A DNA stretch of 62,869 nt. Origin: Alphaproteobacteria bacterium. GTDB taxonomy: Bacteria; Pseudomonadota; Alphaproteobacteria; Micropepsales; Micropepsaceae. Of this stretch, positions 1 through 8,106 are shown piece after piece. The stretch is taken from positions 1-62,869 of the forward strand of contig JAFKFG010000032.1 of the NCBI GenBank assembly GCA_017307355.1, read 5' to 3'. A program made the position numbers and the translations under genes. Each line of letters begins with the position of its first letter. The stretch's first letter is position 1. The notes under the pieces are model-generated. The model made no database searches and was not told the origin of the DNA. It saw nothing but the letters and a program-made list of their open reading frames with translations.

Positions 1-407
1 ATTGCGTGTCCGAACTGCTGGCGATGGAAGAACCGCGCAAGCATTACGCGGGCATGCTGTCGGGCCTGGGCCTTCATTACGAGCTGGGCGAGGGGCATCC
101 GCTTCTGGGCCGCCGCATGCCCGATTTCGATCTGGCCACCGCCAAAGGGTCGGTGAGGGTCTTCACCTTGCTGCATGACGCGCGGCCCCTGCTGCTCGAT
201 TTCGGTGCCGGGCTCGACATCGCGCCCTGGACGGACCGGGTGCGGTATGTCGATGTTCGGTATGACGGCGACTGGGAACTGCCGGTACTCGGCATGGTGC
301 CGCCGCCGGACGCGGTATTGGTCCGGCCCGATGGCTATGTGGCCTGGGCCGGGACGCAGGCGGGTCTGACCGAAGCGCTGACCGGCTGGTTCGGACCGCC
401 GGCATGA
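1..407 (+). CDS. FAD-dependent aromatic monooxygenase, C-terminal fragment (5' truncated by window)
   Basis: The reading frame is open to the left edge, so only the last ~134 residues are seen. They match the C-terminal thioredoxin-like domain of PheA/TfdB-type (class A) flavin monooxygenases, with the family signature ISGL-type helix (here MLSGLGLHYELGEGHPLLGRR) followed by a PDFDL strand. The FAD- and substrate-binding domains lie outside the window. A GTG at position 6 could be read as a start, but the homology runs through it, so I treat it as internal. Enzymes of this group hydroxylate phenols, polyketides or rifamycins; the substrate cannot be told from this fragment. The gene is convergent with the EamA permease. 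Confidence 0.7.
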   Translation, partial: CVSELLAMEEPRKHYAGMLSGLGLHYELGEGHPLLGRRMPDFDLATAKGSVRVFTLLHDARPLLLDFGAGLDIAPWTDRVRYVDVRYDGDWELPVLGMVPPPDAVLVRPDGYVAWAGTQAGLTEALTGWFGPPA

Positions 408-426
408 CGATGCGTTCGCCGCGACG

Positions 427-1269
427 TCAGGACAGCCGGATCGCCACCGCACCCGCCGTCAGCAGCAGCGCCGCCGCGATGCGGTTCCAAGTGATTTTTT
501 CCCGCAGCAGGACCATCGAAATGACGGCAGCGAACAGGATCGAGGTTTCGCGCAAGGCTGCCACCGCCGCGACCGGCGCCTTGGTCATCGCCCATAAGGC
601 GATGCCGTAGGACAATAGAGATGCTCCACCGCCGCCGAGCGGGGTCCAGAAATCCTCGCGCAGCGATTCCAGCATCCGGGCCCGGTGCCGGATCATGCTC
701 CAGCCCGCCAGGCCCGCGCCGGTAAGCAGAAAGACCCAGAGCGTGTAGCCGGCGGGCGATGCGGATCGCCGCACGCCCGCGCCGTCGAGTACCGTGTATG
801 CGGCAATGACCAGCGCGATGCCCAGCGCCGTCATCACCGTGGTGCCGGCATCCAATCCTTTGAACCGGTCGCCCGCGATCAGAAGCACGCCGCCGCAGAT
901 GCCGCCGATCCCCACCAGGCCCGTCAGCGACAAGGTTTCGCCGAACAGAAGCGCATTGGCCGCGGCGACGAACAAGGGCGCGGTGCCCCGCATCACCGGA
1001 TAGGCCAGGCCCAGGTCGGAGCCGCGATAGACTTTGCCGATCAAAAGGTAATAGGCGATCTGCGGCACGGCCGATGCGGCCAGGAATGGCCAGCTGGCCG
1101 GAGCCGGCGCCGGCACGAACGGCAACAGGCAGAGCGATATCAGCGCCGACCCGGCCGCGATCCCGATGCTGGCGGTCAGCGAATCCTGATCGCGGCGCTT
1201 GATCAGGGCGTTCCAGCCGGCATGCAGCAACGCCGCGAACAGAATGGCCGCGACGACGCCGTTGGTCAT
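427..1269 (-). CDS. EamA/DMT-family permease
   Basis: A 280-residue, very hydrophobic protein with about ten predicted membrane helices in two homologous halves, the usual size and layout of drug/metabolite transporters of the EamA family. The N-terminus (ALLHAGWNALIK) and the second-half motif (LRETSILFAAVISMVLLREK) are typical of this family. Such inner-membrane proteins move small metabolites or drugs by proton- or substrate-coupled exchange. No substrate can be assigned. The gene is convergent with the monooxygenase fragment and runs the same way as the CHAP gene upstream, 42 bp away. Confidence 0.8.
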   Translation of the reverse strand: MTNGVVAAILFAALLHAGWNALIKRRDQDSLTASIGIAAGSALISLCLLPFVPAPAPASWPFLAASAVPQIAYYLLIGKVYRGSDLGLAYPVMRGTAPLFVAAANALLFGETLSLTGLVGIGGICGGVLLIAGDRFKGLDAGTTVMTALGIALVIAAYTVLDGAGVRRSASPAGYTLWVFLLTGAGLAGWSMIRHRARMLESLREDFWTPLGGGGASLLSYGIALWAMTKAPVAAVAALRETSILFAAVISMVLLREKITWNRIAAALLLTAGAVAIRLS

Positions 1270-1311
1270 GTCAGATTGCCGCCGCGCATGAAGGGCGGCG
1301 TATCGGCGAAC

Positions 1312-1953
1312 TCAGTCGTTCGAGGCGCGCCGGACCAGGTCTTTGGCGATGAAGCCGGAGATGGCATAGACATGGGCGCCGAACCCGTTGGACTTCATGT
1401 CCCATACGCGCACCTTGCTCCAGTCATTCTTGGCGCTGACATCCAGGACCGGGGTGGAGTGGTCGATCTCGCCATGGTTCTGCCAGTTGGCTTGATCCAC
1501 CCGGATCTCGCGCTGGGAAACGATATGGGTCACCACCGCGACATGGCCGCGCTTCAGGCGCTTGGAGCCGGAAAACACCATCACGGCATTCTCGGCCGGG
1601 GCGGCCATGCGGACATAGAGATTCTTGGCCCGCGACCACCAGAATTTGGCGTCGCCGAACACGGCCAGGCCGGACCGGATGCGGGCATACTCCACGCAGA
1701 ACAGCTTGCGCAGGGGCGTTTCGATCGAAGGCTGGGGCAGTTCCGCCACGGCGATGCTGGGCAAGGCCGGCATCGAGGTTTCCGTCAATTCGATCAGCTT
1801 GCTGATGCTGCCGGGGGCGGCGATGGGGAAACGGCCATTGGCCGTGCGGTCGGCCAGCACGCTGACCAGAGCGGTATTGTCGACGAAGCGGACATTGGCC
1901 TTGGCCGACAGGGGCACCAGCGCCAGGAGCATGGCAACCAGCGGCAGGGTCAT
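1312..1953 (-). CDS. Exported CHAP-domain protein
   Basis: A 213-residue protein with a clear signal peptide (residues 1-19, cleavage after SAKA) when started at the ATG at 1953. The mature part carries CHAP/NlpC-P60-like motifs: a catalytic-type Cys86 (KLFCVEYAR), His137 in GHVAVV, and a DQANW motif at 153-157. CHAP enzymes are cysteine amidases or endopeptidases that cut peptidoglycan, so a periplasmic cell-wall role is inferred. The frame stays open upstream to 2154, but that extension is low-complexity and would bury the signal peptide, so the shorter start is preferred. No strong ribosome-binding site is visible at 1953. Confidence 0.75.
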   Translation of the reverse strand: MTLPLVAMLLALVPLSAKANVRFVDNTALVSVLADRTANGRFPIAAPGSISKLIELTETSMPALPSIAVAELPQPSIETPLRKLFCVEYARIRSGLAVFGDAKFWWSRAKNLYVRMAAPAENAVMVFSGSKRLKRGHVAVVTHIVSQREIRVDQANWQNHGEIDHSTPVLDVSAKNDWSKVRVWDMKSNGFGAHVYAISGFIAKDLVRRASND

Positions 1954-2333
1954 GCGGATCAGGATAATCAAGGGCGGCACTCCGGCTTTGCTTGCAGGTA
2001 CATGCCGATGCGGGTGATACCCCATCGGCGGCATTGTCGGACATGCGGTGGCGGAAAATTCCGGGAACCCACGTTCAGCCCGGGCGGACTTAAGCAAGAG
2101 TCCGCCGAGGCGCAAAGACGTTAATGTGTCACGGAACCGTGGCCCAAAAGACACATTAAAGCATTGAATTTACTTGGTTTTTTCCCACTATGGCCTATCG
2201 GCACCAGGGTCCGCAGGCCCGTTCCCCTTACGGTCCTTAACCAAACGTAAAAATTTACGGGAACCATTAATAAGTTGGCGAAACGAAAAAGCGCCCGGGT
2301 CTGATCCCGAGCGCCTTCCGATACGAACTCCGG
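1954..2333. other. Gene-free spacer upstream of the CHAP gene
   Basis: 380 bp without a convincing gene. It holds a perfect inverted repeat (2121-2159) and a GC-rich hairpin at about 2291-2315 (GCGC..GGG / CCC..GCGC). The right part (2160-2290) is distinctly AT-richer than the surrounding genes and may hold the CHAP-gene promoter; no confident -35/-10 pair was assigned. Confidence 0.5.
2121..2159. promoter_or_regulatory. Long inverted repeat with nested stem
   Basis: TTAATGTGTC at 2121-2130 is the exact reverse complement of GACACATTAA at 2150-2159. The 19-nt centre contains a second palindrome, CACGG-AA-CCGTG. No T-tract follows on either side, so this is more likely an operator or RNA structure than a simple terminator. 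Confidence 0.45.
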
Positions 2334-2412
2334 CTTTCTTCCCCCGCGCGGCGGAGCCGCTGGCGGGGGAAGATGTCTTTCGAGGGTTTATCCGAGAAAG
2401 ACAGATGGGGGG
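2334..2412 (+). repeat. Intergenic palindromic repeat, family 1, copy A
   Basis: About 79 bp made of two hairpins: CTTCCCCCGC..GCGGGGGAAG, then TGTCTTTC..GAAAGACA, ending in GATGGGGG. Nearly the same element occurs at 3109-3190 (inverted), 8024-8104 and 21662-21740 (inverted). It abuts the stop codon of the peroxiredoxin gene. Confidence 0.8.
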
Positions 2413-3000
2413 TTATTTGGAAGCCATCTTTTTCACGATCTCCAGCGACTTCTCGACATGCTGGTCGGGCGAGATCTTGTCGTCCGCCGACGACATCACC
2501 GCCGCGATCTTGTGATCCTTGCCGACCACGAAGGTGACGCGCTCGATGAAGCCATGGCCGATCTCGACGCCGCGCACATCCTTGGCGCCCGCCTTGGCCG
2601 GGGTGGTCTTCAGATCATAGGACTTGGCGATCTTGAGGCTTTCGTCCGACGCGATGGGGAACTTGCCGGCGCAGAAATTGGGATCGGCCGCGAACTGATT
2701 GAGCCGTTCCAGATTGTCCGCGGACACGCCGATGATGCTGGCATTCACGGCTTCGAATTTCTCATGGTTCTCGGCGAAAGTGTGGGCTTCCAGATCGCAG
2801 CCGCCGGTATAGGCGGAGGGATAGAAGTAGACCACGGCCGGGCCTTTCTTCAGCGCTTCGTTCAGCTTGAAGGTGAATTCCTTGCCGCCGAGGCTGGCCA
2901 CGGCCGAGAAATCCGGCGCGGTGTCGCCGACTTTCAGCGCGGCGAAGGCGGGGGCGGCGAAAAGGGTGGTGAGGGCCACGCCCAGAAGCAATTTCTTCAT
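2413..3000 (-). CDS. Exported peroxiredoxin (Bcp/AhpC-TSA type)
   Basis: A 195-residue protein with an N-terminal signal peptide (1-20, AAPAFA). It then has the thioredoxin-fold peroxiredoxin core: GDTAPDFS, and the active-site stretch P61-xxx-T65-xx-C68 (YPSAYTGGCDLEA), where Cys68 is the peroxidatic cysteine. Cys110 could be the resolving cysteine. Peroxiredoxins reduce H2O2 and organic peroxides; the signal peptide places this one in the periplasm, which is less common for the Bcp group. The ATG at 3000 has an AGGGAGA Shine-Dalgarno at good spacing. Family-1 repeats flank the gene on both sides (2334-2412 and 3109-3190). Confidence 0.88.
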   Translation of the reverse strand: MKKLLLGVALTTLFAAPAFAALKVGDTAPDFSAVASLGGKEFTFKLNEALKKGPAVVYFYPSAYTGGCDLEAHTFAENHEKFEAVNASIIGVSADNLERLNQFAADPNFCAGKFPIASDESLKIAKSYDLKTTPAKAGAKDVRGVEIGHGFIERVTFVVGKDHKIAAVMSSADDKISPDQHVEKSLEIVKKMASK

Positions 3001-3108
3001 GACAATATCTCCCTGAATAGCGAACCGGCGGGAACCTAGCACAGGCCACGGGTTCGCGGCAGGGGGCTGAACCCCCTCAAAATGCCGTAAAACCAGGGAT
3101 TCAAAGCG

Positions 3109-3190
3109 CCCCCATCTGTCTTCTTCGGGACAAGCCCTCAGAAGACATCTTCCCCCGTCAGCGTGCTGCGCACGCACGGGGGAAGAAAGC
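3109..3190 (-). repeat. Intergenic palindromic repeat, family 1, copy B
   Basis: Inverted copy of the 2334-2412 element: CCCCCATCTGTCTTC, a second stem TTCTTCGG..CAGAAGAC, then CTTCCCCCG..CGGGGGAAG. The first-hairpin loop differs (GTGCTGCGCAC) but keeps self-complementarity, so structure is conserved more than sequence. Confidence 0.8.
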
Positions 3191-3204
3191 CAGTGTTCGC
3201 TTAT

Positions 3205-3774
3205 TCAGTCCTTGGCGCGTTCCACGTAAGACCCGTCAGCCGTCTGCACCACGATCCTGGTGCCGATGGTGATATGGGTGGGCACCATGGTGCGCACGCC
3301 GTTGGAAAGCACGGCCGGCTTGAACGAGCCGGAGGCGGTCTGACCCTTCATCACCGGTTCGGTCTCCACCACTTCGAAAGTGGCGCGCTGGGGAATTTCG
3401 ATGGAGATGGGGCGGCCTTCGAACAGCTGCAGCTGCACTTCCATATTTTCGGTCAGATAGGGCGCATAGTCGCCGATCACATCGTTCGGCACATGGATCT
3501 GGTCGAAGGTCTGGGGCTGCATGAAGACGTATTGCTCGCCGTCCTGATAGAGGTACTGGAAATCCTGATGCTCGACGAAAGCCTTCTCGATGCTGTCGGT
3601 GGTGCGCAGGCGCTCGACCGTCTTCACGCCGTCGGAGATGCGGCGCATTTCCAGATGGGTGACGGGCGTGCCCTTGCCGGGATGGATATTCTCGGCCGTC
3701 AGCACCAGATAGAGCTTGCCTTCCTTCTCTATGACATTGCCTTTGCGCACAGAGCTGGCGATAACCGAAACCAC
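3205..3774 (-). CDS. efp: Elongation factor P
   Basis: A 189-residue EF-P, the usual family length. EF-P binds between the P and E sites of the ribosome and relieves stalling at polyproline stretches. The start is taken at GTG 3774, which has AAGAGG six bases upstream and gives the normal N-terminus ([16 protein letters not shown]). With this start the tip of domain I reads NIHPGKG with Lys34, exactly the residue that EpmA/EpmB beta-lysylate. Both modification genes follow within 3.5 kb, epmA being divergent from efp. A longer upstream open frame overlaps epmA and is not supported. Confidence 0.95.
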   Translation of the reverse strand: MVSVIASSVRKGNVIEKEGKLYLVLTAENIHPGKGTPVTHLEMRRISDGVKTVERLRTTDSIEKAFVEHQDFQYLYQDGEQYVFMQPQTFDQIHVPNDVIGDYAPYLTENMEVQLQLFEGRPISIEIPQRATFEVVETEPVMKGQTASGSFKPAVLSNGVRTMVPTHITIGTRIVVQTADGSYVERAKD

Positions 3775-3883
3775 GGGAAACCTCTTAATTGCATGGGCTG
3801 AAAGCCCCATCGGGCGGGGGTCTTTAGCAGCCGCCGGGCAAAAGTCCAAGCCGTGTCCCGAGGCCAGGTCCAAGGATAAAGCG

Positions 3884-4921
3884 ATGCCGTGGTGGAACGC
3901 CCAAACCCATGCCGACCGGCGTCCCCTGCTGGCGCTGAGAGGCCGGATAAAAGCCGGTCTTCGGGCTTGGTTCGAAGGCGAAGGCTTTACCGAGGTGGAG
4001 TGCGGCGCCCTGGCGGCTTCGCCCGGCAACGAAGCCCATCTGCACGCCTTTGCCACAAGCCGCATCCGCGCCGACGGGACACAGGAAACGCTTTATCTGC
4101 ACACTTCGCCGGAATTCGCGGCCAAGAAGTTGCTGGCGGCGGGCGAGATCCGGATCTTCGAATTCGCCCGCGTCTTTCGGAATCGCGAGCGCACCAGGCT
4201 GCATGCGCCGGAATTCACCATGCTGGAATGGTACCGGGCGGGCGAGGCGGTGGACCGGGTGATGGATGACACCGTGGCACTGGTGCGCCGCGCCGCCGGG
4301 ATCGCCGGCGCCGGCCTGCTGCGCCACCGGGACCGCAGCTGCGATCCTCACGCCGAAGCCAGCCGCCTCAGCGTCGCGGAGGCTTTCCGCCTTCATGCCG
4401 GGATCGAACTGCTGGACACGCTGGACGAAAATGGCCGGGGCGACCGCGACATGCTGGCGACCCGCGCCAAGCGCGGCGGGTTCCAGGTCGCGGCGGCGGA
4501 CGGCTGGTCGGACATCTTTTCCAAAGTGCTGGCGGCGGCGGTCGAGCCGCGGCTGGGCCAGGATCGCCTCACGCTTCTTACCGATTATCCCCAGCAGGAA
4601 GCGGCGCTGGCGCGGCCCAAGCCGTCCGATCCCCGGTTGTCGGAACGGTTCGAGCTTTATGCCTGCGGGGTGGAACTGGCCAATGGCTTCGGCGAGCTGA
4701 CCGACTCCACCGAACAGCGCGCCCGCTTCGAAGGCGAGATGGACGAGAAACAGCGGATCTATGGCGAACGCTATCCCCTGGACGAGGAGTTCCTGGCCGC
4801 TTTGGCACAGATGCCGCCCGCGTCCGGGGTGGCCCTGGGTTTCGACCGGCTGGTGATGCTGGCAACGGGCGCGCCCCGGATCGACGATGTGCTCTGGACC
4901 CCCTTGCCCCCCGATCCCTGA
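3884..4921 (+). CDS. epmA: EF-P--(R)-beta-lysine ligase EpmA (PoxA/GenX/YjeA)
   Basis: A 345-residue class II lysyl-tRNA-synthetase paralogue that lacks the anticodon-binding domain, as expected for EpmA (325 in E. coli). Class II motif 2 ([23 protein letters not shown], residues 96-118, here described by its ends RVFRNRE and EFTMLEW) and motif 3 ([12 protein letters not shown] near the C-terminus) are intact. The enzyme activates beta-lysine as an adenylate and transfers it to Lys34 of EF-P. The ATG at 3884 is preceded by AAGGATAA. It is transcribed divergently from efp, 109 bp apart, and is followed by an MFS gene and epmB on the same strand. Confidence 0.93.
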   Translation: MPWWNAQTHADRRPLLALRGRIKAGLRAWFEGEGFTEVECGALAASPGNEAHLHAFATSRIRADGTQETLYLHTSPEFAAKKLLAAGEIRIFEFARVFRNRERTRLHAPEFTMLEWYRAGEAVDRVMDDTVALVRRAAGIAGAGLLRHRDRSCDPHAEASRLSVAEAFRLHAGIELLDTLDENGRGDRDMLATRAKRGGFQVAAADGWSDIFSKVLAAAVEPRLGQDRLTLLTDYPQQEAALARPKPSDPRLSERFELYACGVELANGFGELTDSTEQRARFEGEMDEKQRIYGERYPLDEEFLAALAQMPPASGVALGFDRLVMLATGAPRIDDVLWTPLPPDP

Positions 4922-4983
4922 AAGGCCGGGTTGCGCGGCAAGGGGTGGCTAATTTCCCCCGCGCACGGCATTTTCCCCGCGCC

Positions 4984-6213
4984 ATGACCGATACCGCCGC
5001 AGCCCGCCAGGCCGTCCACAACACCACTTTCGCGGTCCTGTTCGCCATCAGCTTCAGCCATCTGCTGAACGACATGATGCAGTCGCTGATCCCGGCGATC
5101 TATCCCAACCTCAAGGCGGACTTTCACCTCAGCTTCGCCCAGATCGGCGTCATCACCCTGGTCAACCAGATCACCGCATCGCTGCTGCAGCCGGCGGTGG
5201 GTTATGTGTCCGACCTTCGGCCCCGGCCCTATTCCCTGGCCACCGGCATGATCGCCACCTTGATCGGCCTGGTGGTTCTCAGCGTCGCCAACTCCTATGC
5301 GATGATCCTGTTCTCGGTGATGCTGATCGGCGTTGGGTCGGCGGTGTTTCATCCCGAATCCAGCCGTGTGGCGCGCATGGCGTCCGGCGGGCGCCATGGA
5401 TTGGCGCAGTCGCTGTTTCAGGTCGGCGGCAACACCGGATCGGCAATCGGACCGCTGCTCGCCGCGGCGCTGGTGGCGGTCTATGGCCAGCACAGTGTCG
5501 CCTGGGCGGGCGCGTTGGCGCTGCTGGGCATCTTCATTCTTTACAACGTCGGCACCTGGTACAAGCATCACGGCCTGGCGCGCATGCGCAGCGCCCGCGC
5601 GCATGAAGATCATGGATTGCCGAAGAGCAAGATCGTGACCTCGATGGTGATCCTGCTGCTGCTGATCTTCTCCAAATATTTCTATCTGGCCAGCATCACC
5701 AGCTATTACACCTTCTATCTGATCCATACGTTCCATTTATCGGTGCGCAGCGCCCAGGTTCACCTCTTCATCTTCCTGGCGGCGGTGGCGGCGGGCACCT
5801 TGGCGGGCGGTCCCTTGGGCGACAAGTTCGGGCGCAAATATGTGATCTGGCTGTCGATCCTGGGCATCCTGCCTTTCACTCTGCTTCTGCCTTACGCCAA
5901 TCTGTTCTGGACCAGCGTTCTGTCGGTGATCATCGGCATGGGCGTGGCGTCGGCCTTCCCCGCCATCGTGGTCTATGCCCAGGAATTGCTGCCGGGCCGC
6001 GTCGGAATGATCTCGGGGCTGTTCTTCGGCTTTTCCTTCGGCATGGGCGGCATCGGTGCGGCGGTGCTGGGCTGGCTGGCCGACCTGACCGACATCACCT
6101 TCGTCTACAAAGTCTGCTCGGTGTTGCCGGCAATCGGCCTTCTGACGGCCTTCCTGCCCAATCTGGTCAGCCACAGGCCCGCGCCCATTCCTCTGGTGGA
6201 TCCGGAACCGTGA
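4984..6213 (+). CDS. MFS exporter, Fsr (fosmidomycin resistance)-like
   Basis: A 409-residue major facilitator with about 12 membrane helices. The opening helix (FAISFSHLLNDMMQSLIPAIYP) and the GSAVFHPESSRVARMASGGRHG loop are characteristic of the Fsr group. The known member exports fosmidomycin; the native substrate is unknown. The ATG at 4984 follows the epmA stop by 62 bp. The stop codon overlaps the GTG start of epmB (GTGA), so the two are probably translationally coupled. A transporter inserted between epmA and epmB is unexpected, and no link to EF-P modification is established. Confidence 0.85.
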   Translation: MTDTAAARQAVHNTTFAVLFAISFSHLLNDMMQSLIPAIYPNLKADFHLSFAQIGVITLVNQITASLLQPAVGYVSDLRPRPYSLATGMIATLIGLVVLSVANSYAMILFSVMLIGVGSAVFHPESSRVARMASGGRHGLAQSLFQVGGNTGSAIGPLLAAALVAVYGQHSVAWAGALALLGIFILYNVGTWYKHHGLARMRSARAHEDHGLPKSKIVTSMVILLLLIFSKYFYLASITSYYTFYLIHTFHLSVRSAQVHLFIFLAAVAAGTLAGGPLGDKFGRKYVIWLSILGILPFTLLLPYANLFWTSVLSVIIGMGVASAFPAIVVYAQELLPGRVGMISGLFFGFSFGMGGIGAAVLGWLADLTDITFVYKVCSVLPAIGLLTAFLPNLVSHRPAPIPLVDPEP

Positions 6214-7190
6214 GTCTGCACGAGGTCGCCAAGAAATACGCGGTCGCGGTTTCGCCCGCGATCCGGGCGCTGATCGATCCCGCCGATCCCGCCGATCCCA
6301 TCGCGCGCCAGTTCCTGCCCGATATCGCCGAACTGACGGTGACGGCGGACGAATTGACCGATCCCATCGCCGACGACGCGCATTCGCCGGTTAAAGGCAT
6401 CGTCCATCGCCATCCCGACCGCGTGCTGCTGAAGGCGGTGTCGAGCTGCCCCGTCTATTGCCGCTTTTGTTTCCGCCGCGAGACGGTGGGGCCGGGCAAG
6501 GCCAATCTTCTGTCGCCAACCGATCTCGCCGATGCGCTGGCCTATATCCAAAGCCGCCCCGAAATCTGGGAAGTGATTTTGACCGGCGGCGATCCGTTCA
6601 TTCTCAGTCCGCGCCGCATCGCCCAGATCACCCAGGCGCTGGCCGAAACCGGGCATGTGAAAGTGGTGCGCTGGCATACCCGCGTGCCGGTGGTCGAGCC
6701 GGAAGGGGTGACGGACGAACTGGCCGCCGCGCTGATTGCGCCGGGCATCGCCAGCTGGGTGGCGCTGCATGCCAATCACCCCCGCGAATTGACGGGGGCT
6801 GCGCGCGCCGCGGTGGCGCGGCTGGCCCAGGCGGGCGTGGCGCTGGTCAGCCAGACGGTGCTGCTCAAAGGCGTGAACGACAATGCCGAAACGCTCATCG
6901 CGTTGATGCGCGGCTTCGTCGAGGCGGGGATCAAACCCTATTATCTGCATCATCCCGACCTGGCGCGGGGCACCTCGCATTTTCGTTTGGGAATCGAAGA
7001 GGGGCTCGCCCTGACGCGAGAATTGCGCGCGCGAATGTCAGGGCTGGCGCAGCCGACTTATGTGCTGGATCTGCCTGGTGGGTTTGGAAAGGTGGTTCTG
7101 GATTCCGCCAATGTGGAGAAGACGGACGCGGGCCACCGCATCCGCGACTTTAAAGGGGTGTGGCACGCCTACCCGCCTACATCCGCGTAG
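6210..7190 (+). CDS. epmB: EF-P lysine 2,3-aminomutase EpmB (YjeK, KamA family)
   Basis: A 326-residue radical-SAM, PLP-dependent aminomutase. The [4Fe-4S]-binding cysteines are Cys80, Cys84 and Cys87 (CPVYCRFC); LTGGDPF follows, and PGGFGK near the C-terminus carries the expected PLP lysine. EpmB converts (S)-alpha-lysine to (R)-beta-lysine, the donor used by EpmA. At 326 residues it is close to E. coli EpmB (342) and shorter than clostridial lysine aminomutases, which favours EpmB. Translation starts at GTG 6210, overlapping the stop of the MFS gene. Together with efp and epmA it completes the core pathway in one locus. Confidence 0.92.
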   Translation: MSLHEVAKKYAVAVSPAIRALIDPADPADPIARQFLPDIAELTVTADELTDPIADDAHSPVKGIVHRHPDRVLLKAVSSCPVYCRFCFRRETVGPGKANLLSPTDLADALAYIQSRPEIWEVILTGGDPFILSPRRIAQITQALAETGHVKVVRWHTRVPVVEPEGVTDELAAALIAPGIASWVALHANHPRELTGAARAAVARLAQAGVALVSQTVLLKGVNDNAETLIALMRGFVEAGIKPYYLHHPDLARGTSHFRLGIEEGLALTRELRARMSGLAQPTYVLDLPGGFGKVVLDSANVEKTDAGHRIRDFKGVWHAYPPTSA

Positions 7191-7297
7191 AGCCCGGGCC
7201 TTATCCAGCCCGTCGCCTAAGCTCCGGGCGCTCGCCGCTTTCGCGTCCATACGCGTCTTTCGCTGCTGCTTAAGACCTATGGACCCACTGGACATGC

Positions 7298-7945
7298 TCA
7301 CATCCTGTCGGATGCCGCGCCTCGCCCGCGGAGCCGCTTGAAGAAAGCGCTGACCTTGTGACGGGTTTGCTCGCGCGTCACCACGCCCTGGTCGGTCACC
7401 CAGTTCAGTTGAATGACACGGCGCGGGCCTTCGAAGGCATGAAAGCCGTGCCAGGCATTGGGCTCGTTCTTGAAGATCAGAAGCGTGCCTTCGTCGGGCG
7501 GCACTTCCGCGATCACGTCTTCCATATCGTCGGGTCCGCGCAGCAGGCGCAACCGGCCGGTCTTCGCTTCCCAGGCATTGTTCATATAGATCAGCACCGT
7601 GATCAGCTTGGTGCGGCTATCCGTGTGGATCTGGCCGTCGCGCGCCGCCGAGACGCCGCGCGCCGTCACCATGGTGGGCCGGCCCGTCAGATCGACGCCC
7701 AGCTTGCGCTCCACCGCACGGGTGAATTCCGGCCCCTGGATCGCCCGCATCAGACCGGCAAAGGCCGGGCCGTATTTCAGGGTCGGCAGGGGAAACGAAC
7801 CGGGATGGGTGACGAGCGGGTAATCCGCATTGATCGCGCCCATCGCGTCCCGGCGGACGAATTGCGGCACCATCAGGAACGGAAAAGGCTCCCGCGTCAA
7901 AGGCGTGGCGTCGAAAGCGTCGAGATCGATGGGCAGGGCGGACAT
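7298..7945 (-). CDS. 2OG-Fe(II) oxygenase
   Basis: A 215-residue protein of the 2-oxoglutarate/Fe(II) dioxygenase fold. The iron-binding HxD is His107-Thr-Asp109 (GQIHTDSRTK), the distal His is in WHGFHAF (residues 165-171), and the 2OG-binding Arg is in GPRRVIQLNW. ATG 7945 is chosen because upstream residues are not part of the fold. It resembles prolyl-4-hydroxylase-type enzymes that act on protein or small-molecule substrates. It is convergent with epmB, 107 bp away. In E. coli a third enzyme, EpmC, hydroxylates modified EF-P, but it is not of this family, so any link to EF-P is only a guess. Confidence 0.8.
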   Translation of the reverse strand: MSALPIDLDAFDATPLTREPFPFLMVPQFVRRDAMGAINADYPLVTHPGSFPLPTLKYGPAFAGLMRAIQGPEFTRAVERKLGVDLTGRPTMVTARGVSAARDGQIHTDSRTKLITVLIYMNNAWEAKTGRLRLLRGPDDMEDVIAEVPPDEGTLLIFKNEPNAWHGFHAFEGPRRVIQLNWVTDQGVVTREQTRHKVSAFFKRLRGRGAASDRM

Positions 7946-8023
7946 GAGGCTGGAAATACTATTTCCGGCCCCAAAACGCAAAATCCCAAACAGCACCGAA
8001 GGGCAGTGCGCCCTGGCTGAGAC

Positions 8024-8104
8024 TTTCTTCCCCCCGCATGGCGAAGCCATTGGCGGGGGAAGATGTCTGCTAGGCCGCTTGCGGCCGTGGCAGACAGATG
8101 GGGG
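8024..8104 (+). repeat. Intergenic palindromic repeat, family 1, copy C
   Basis: Same two-hairpin element as 2334-2412. The first loop reads ATGGCGAAGCCAT. The second stem is extended (TGTCTGC..GCAGACA with an inner GGCCGC/GCGGCC stem). It lies between the 2OG oxygenase start and the hfaD stop codon at 8107. Confidence 0.8.
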
Positions 8105-8106
8105 CC

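Noticed and set aside
685..2124. 479-codon open frame antisense to the EamA and CHAP genes
   Set aside because: Spans two real genes on the other strand and has a shadow-like composition rich in Arg, Gly, Gln and His.
1954..2154. N-terminal extension of the CHAP protein to 280 residues
   Set aside because: It would bury a good signal peptide and includes the nested palindrome at 2121-2159; no homology-like content.
3775..4065. N-terminal extension of EF-P
   Set aside because: Would overlap epmA, lacks EF-P similarity and ignores the well-placed GTG with AAGAGG at 3774.
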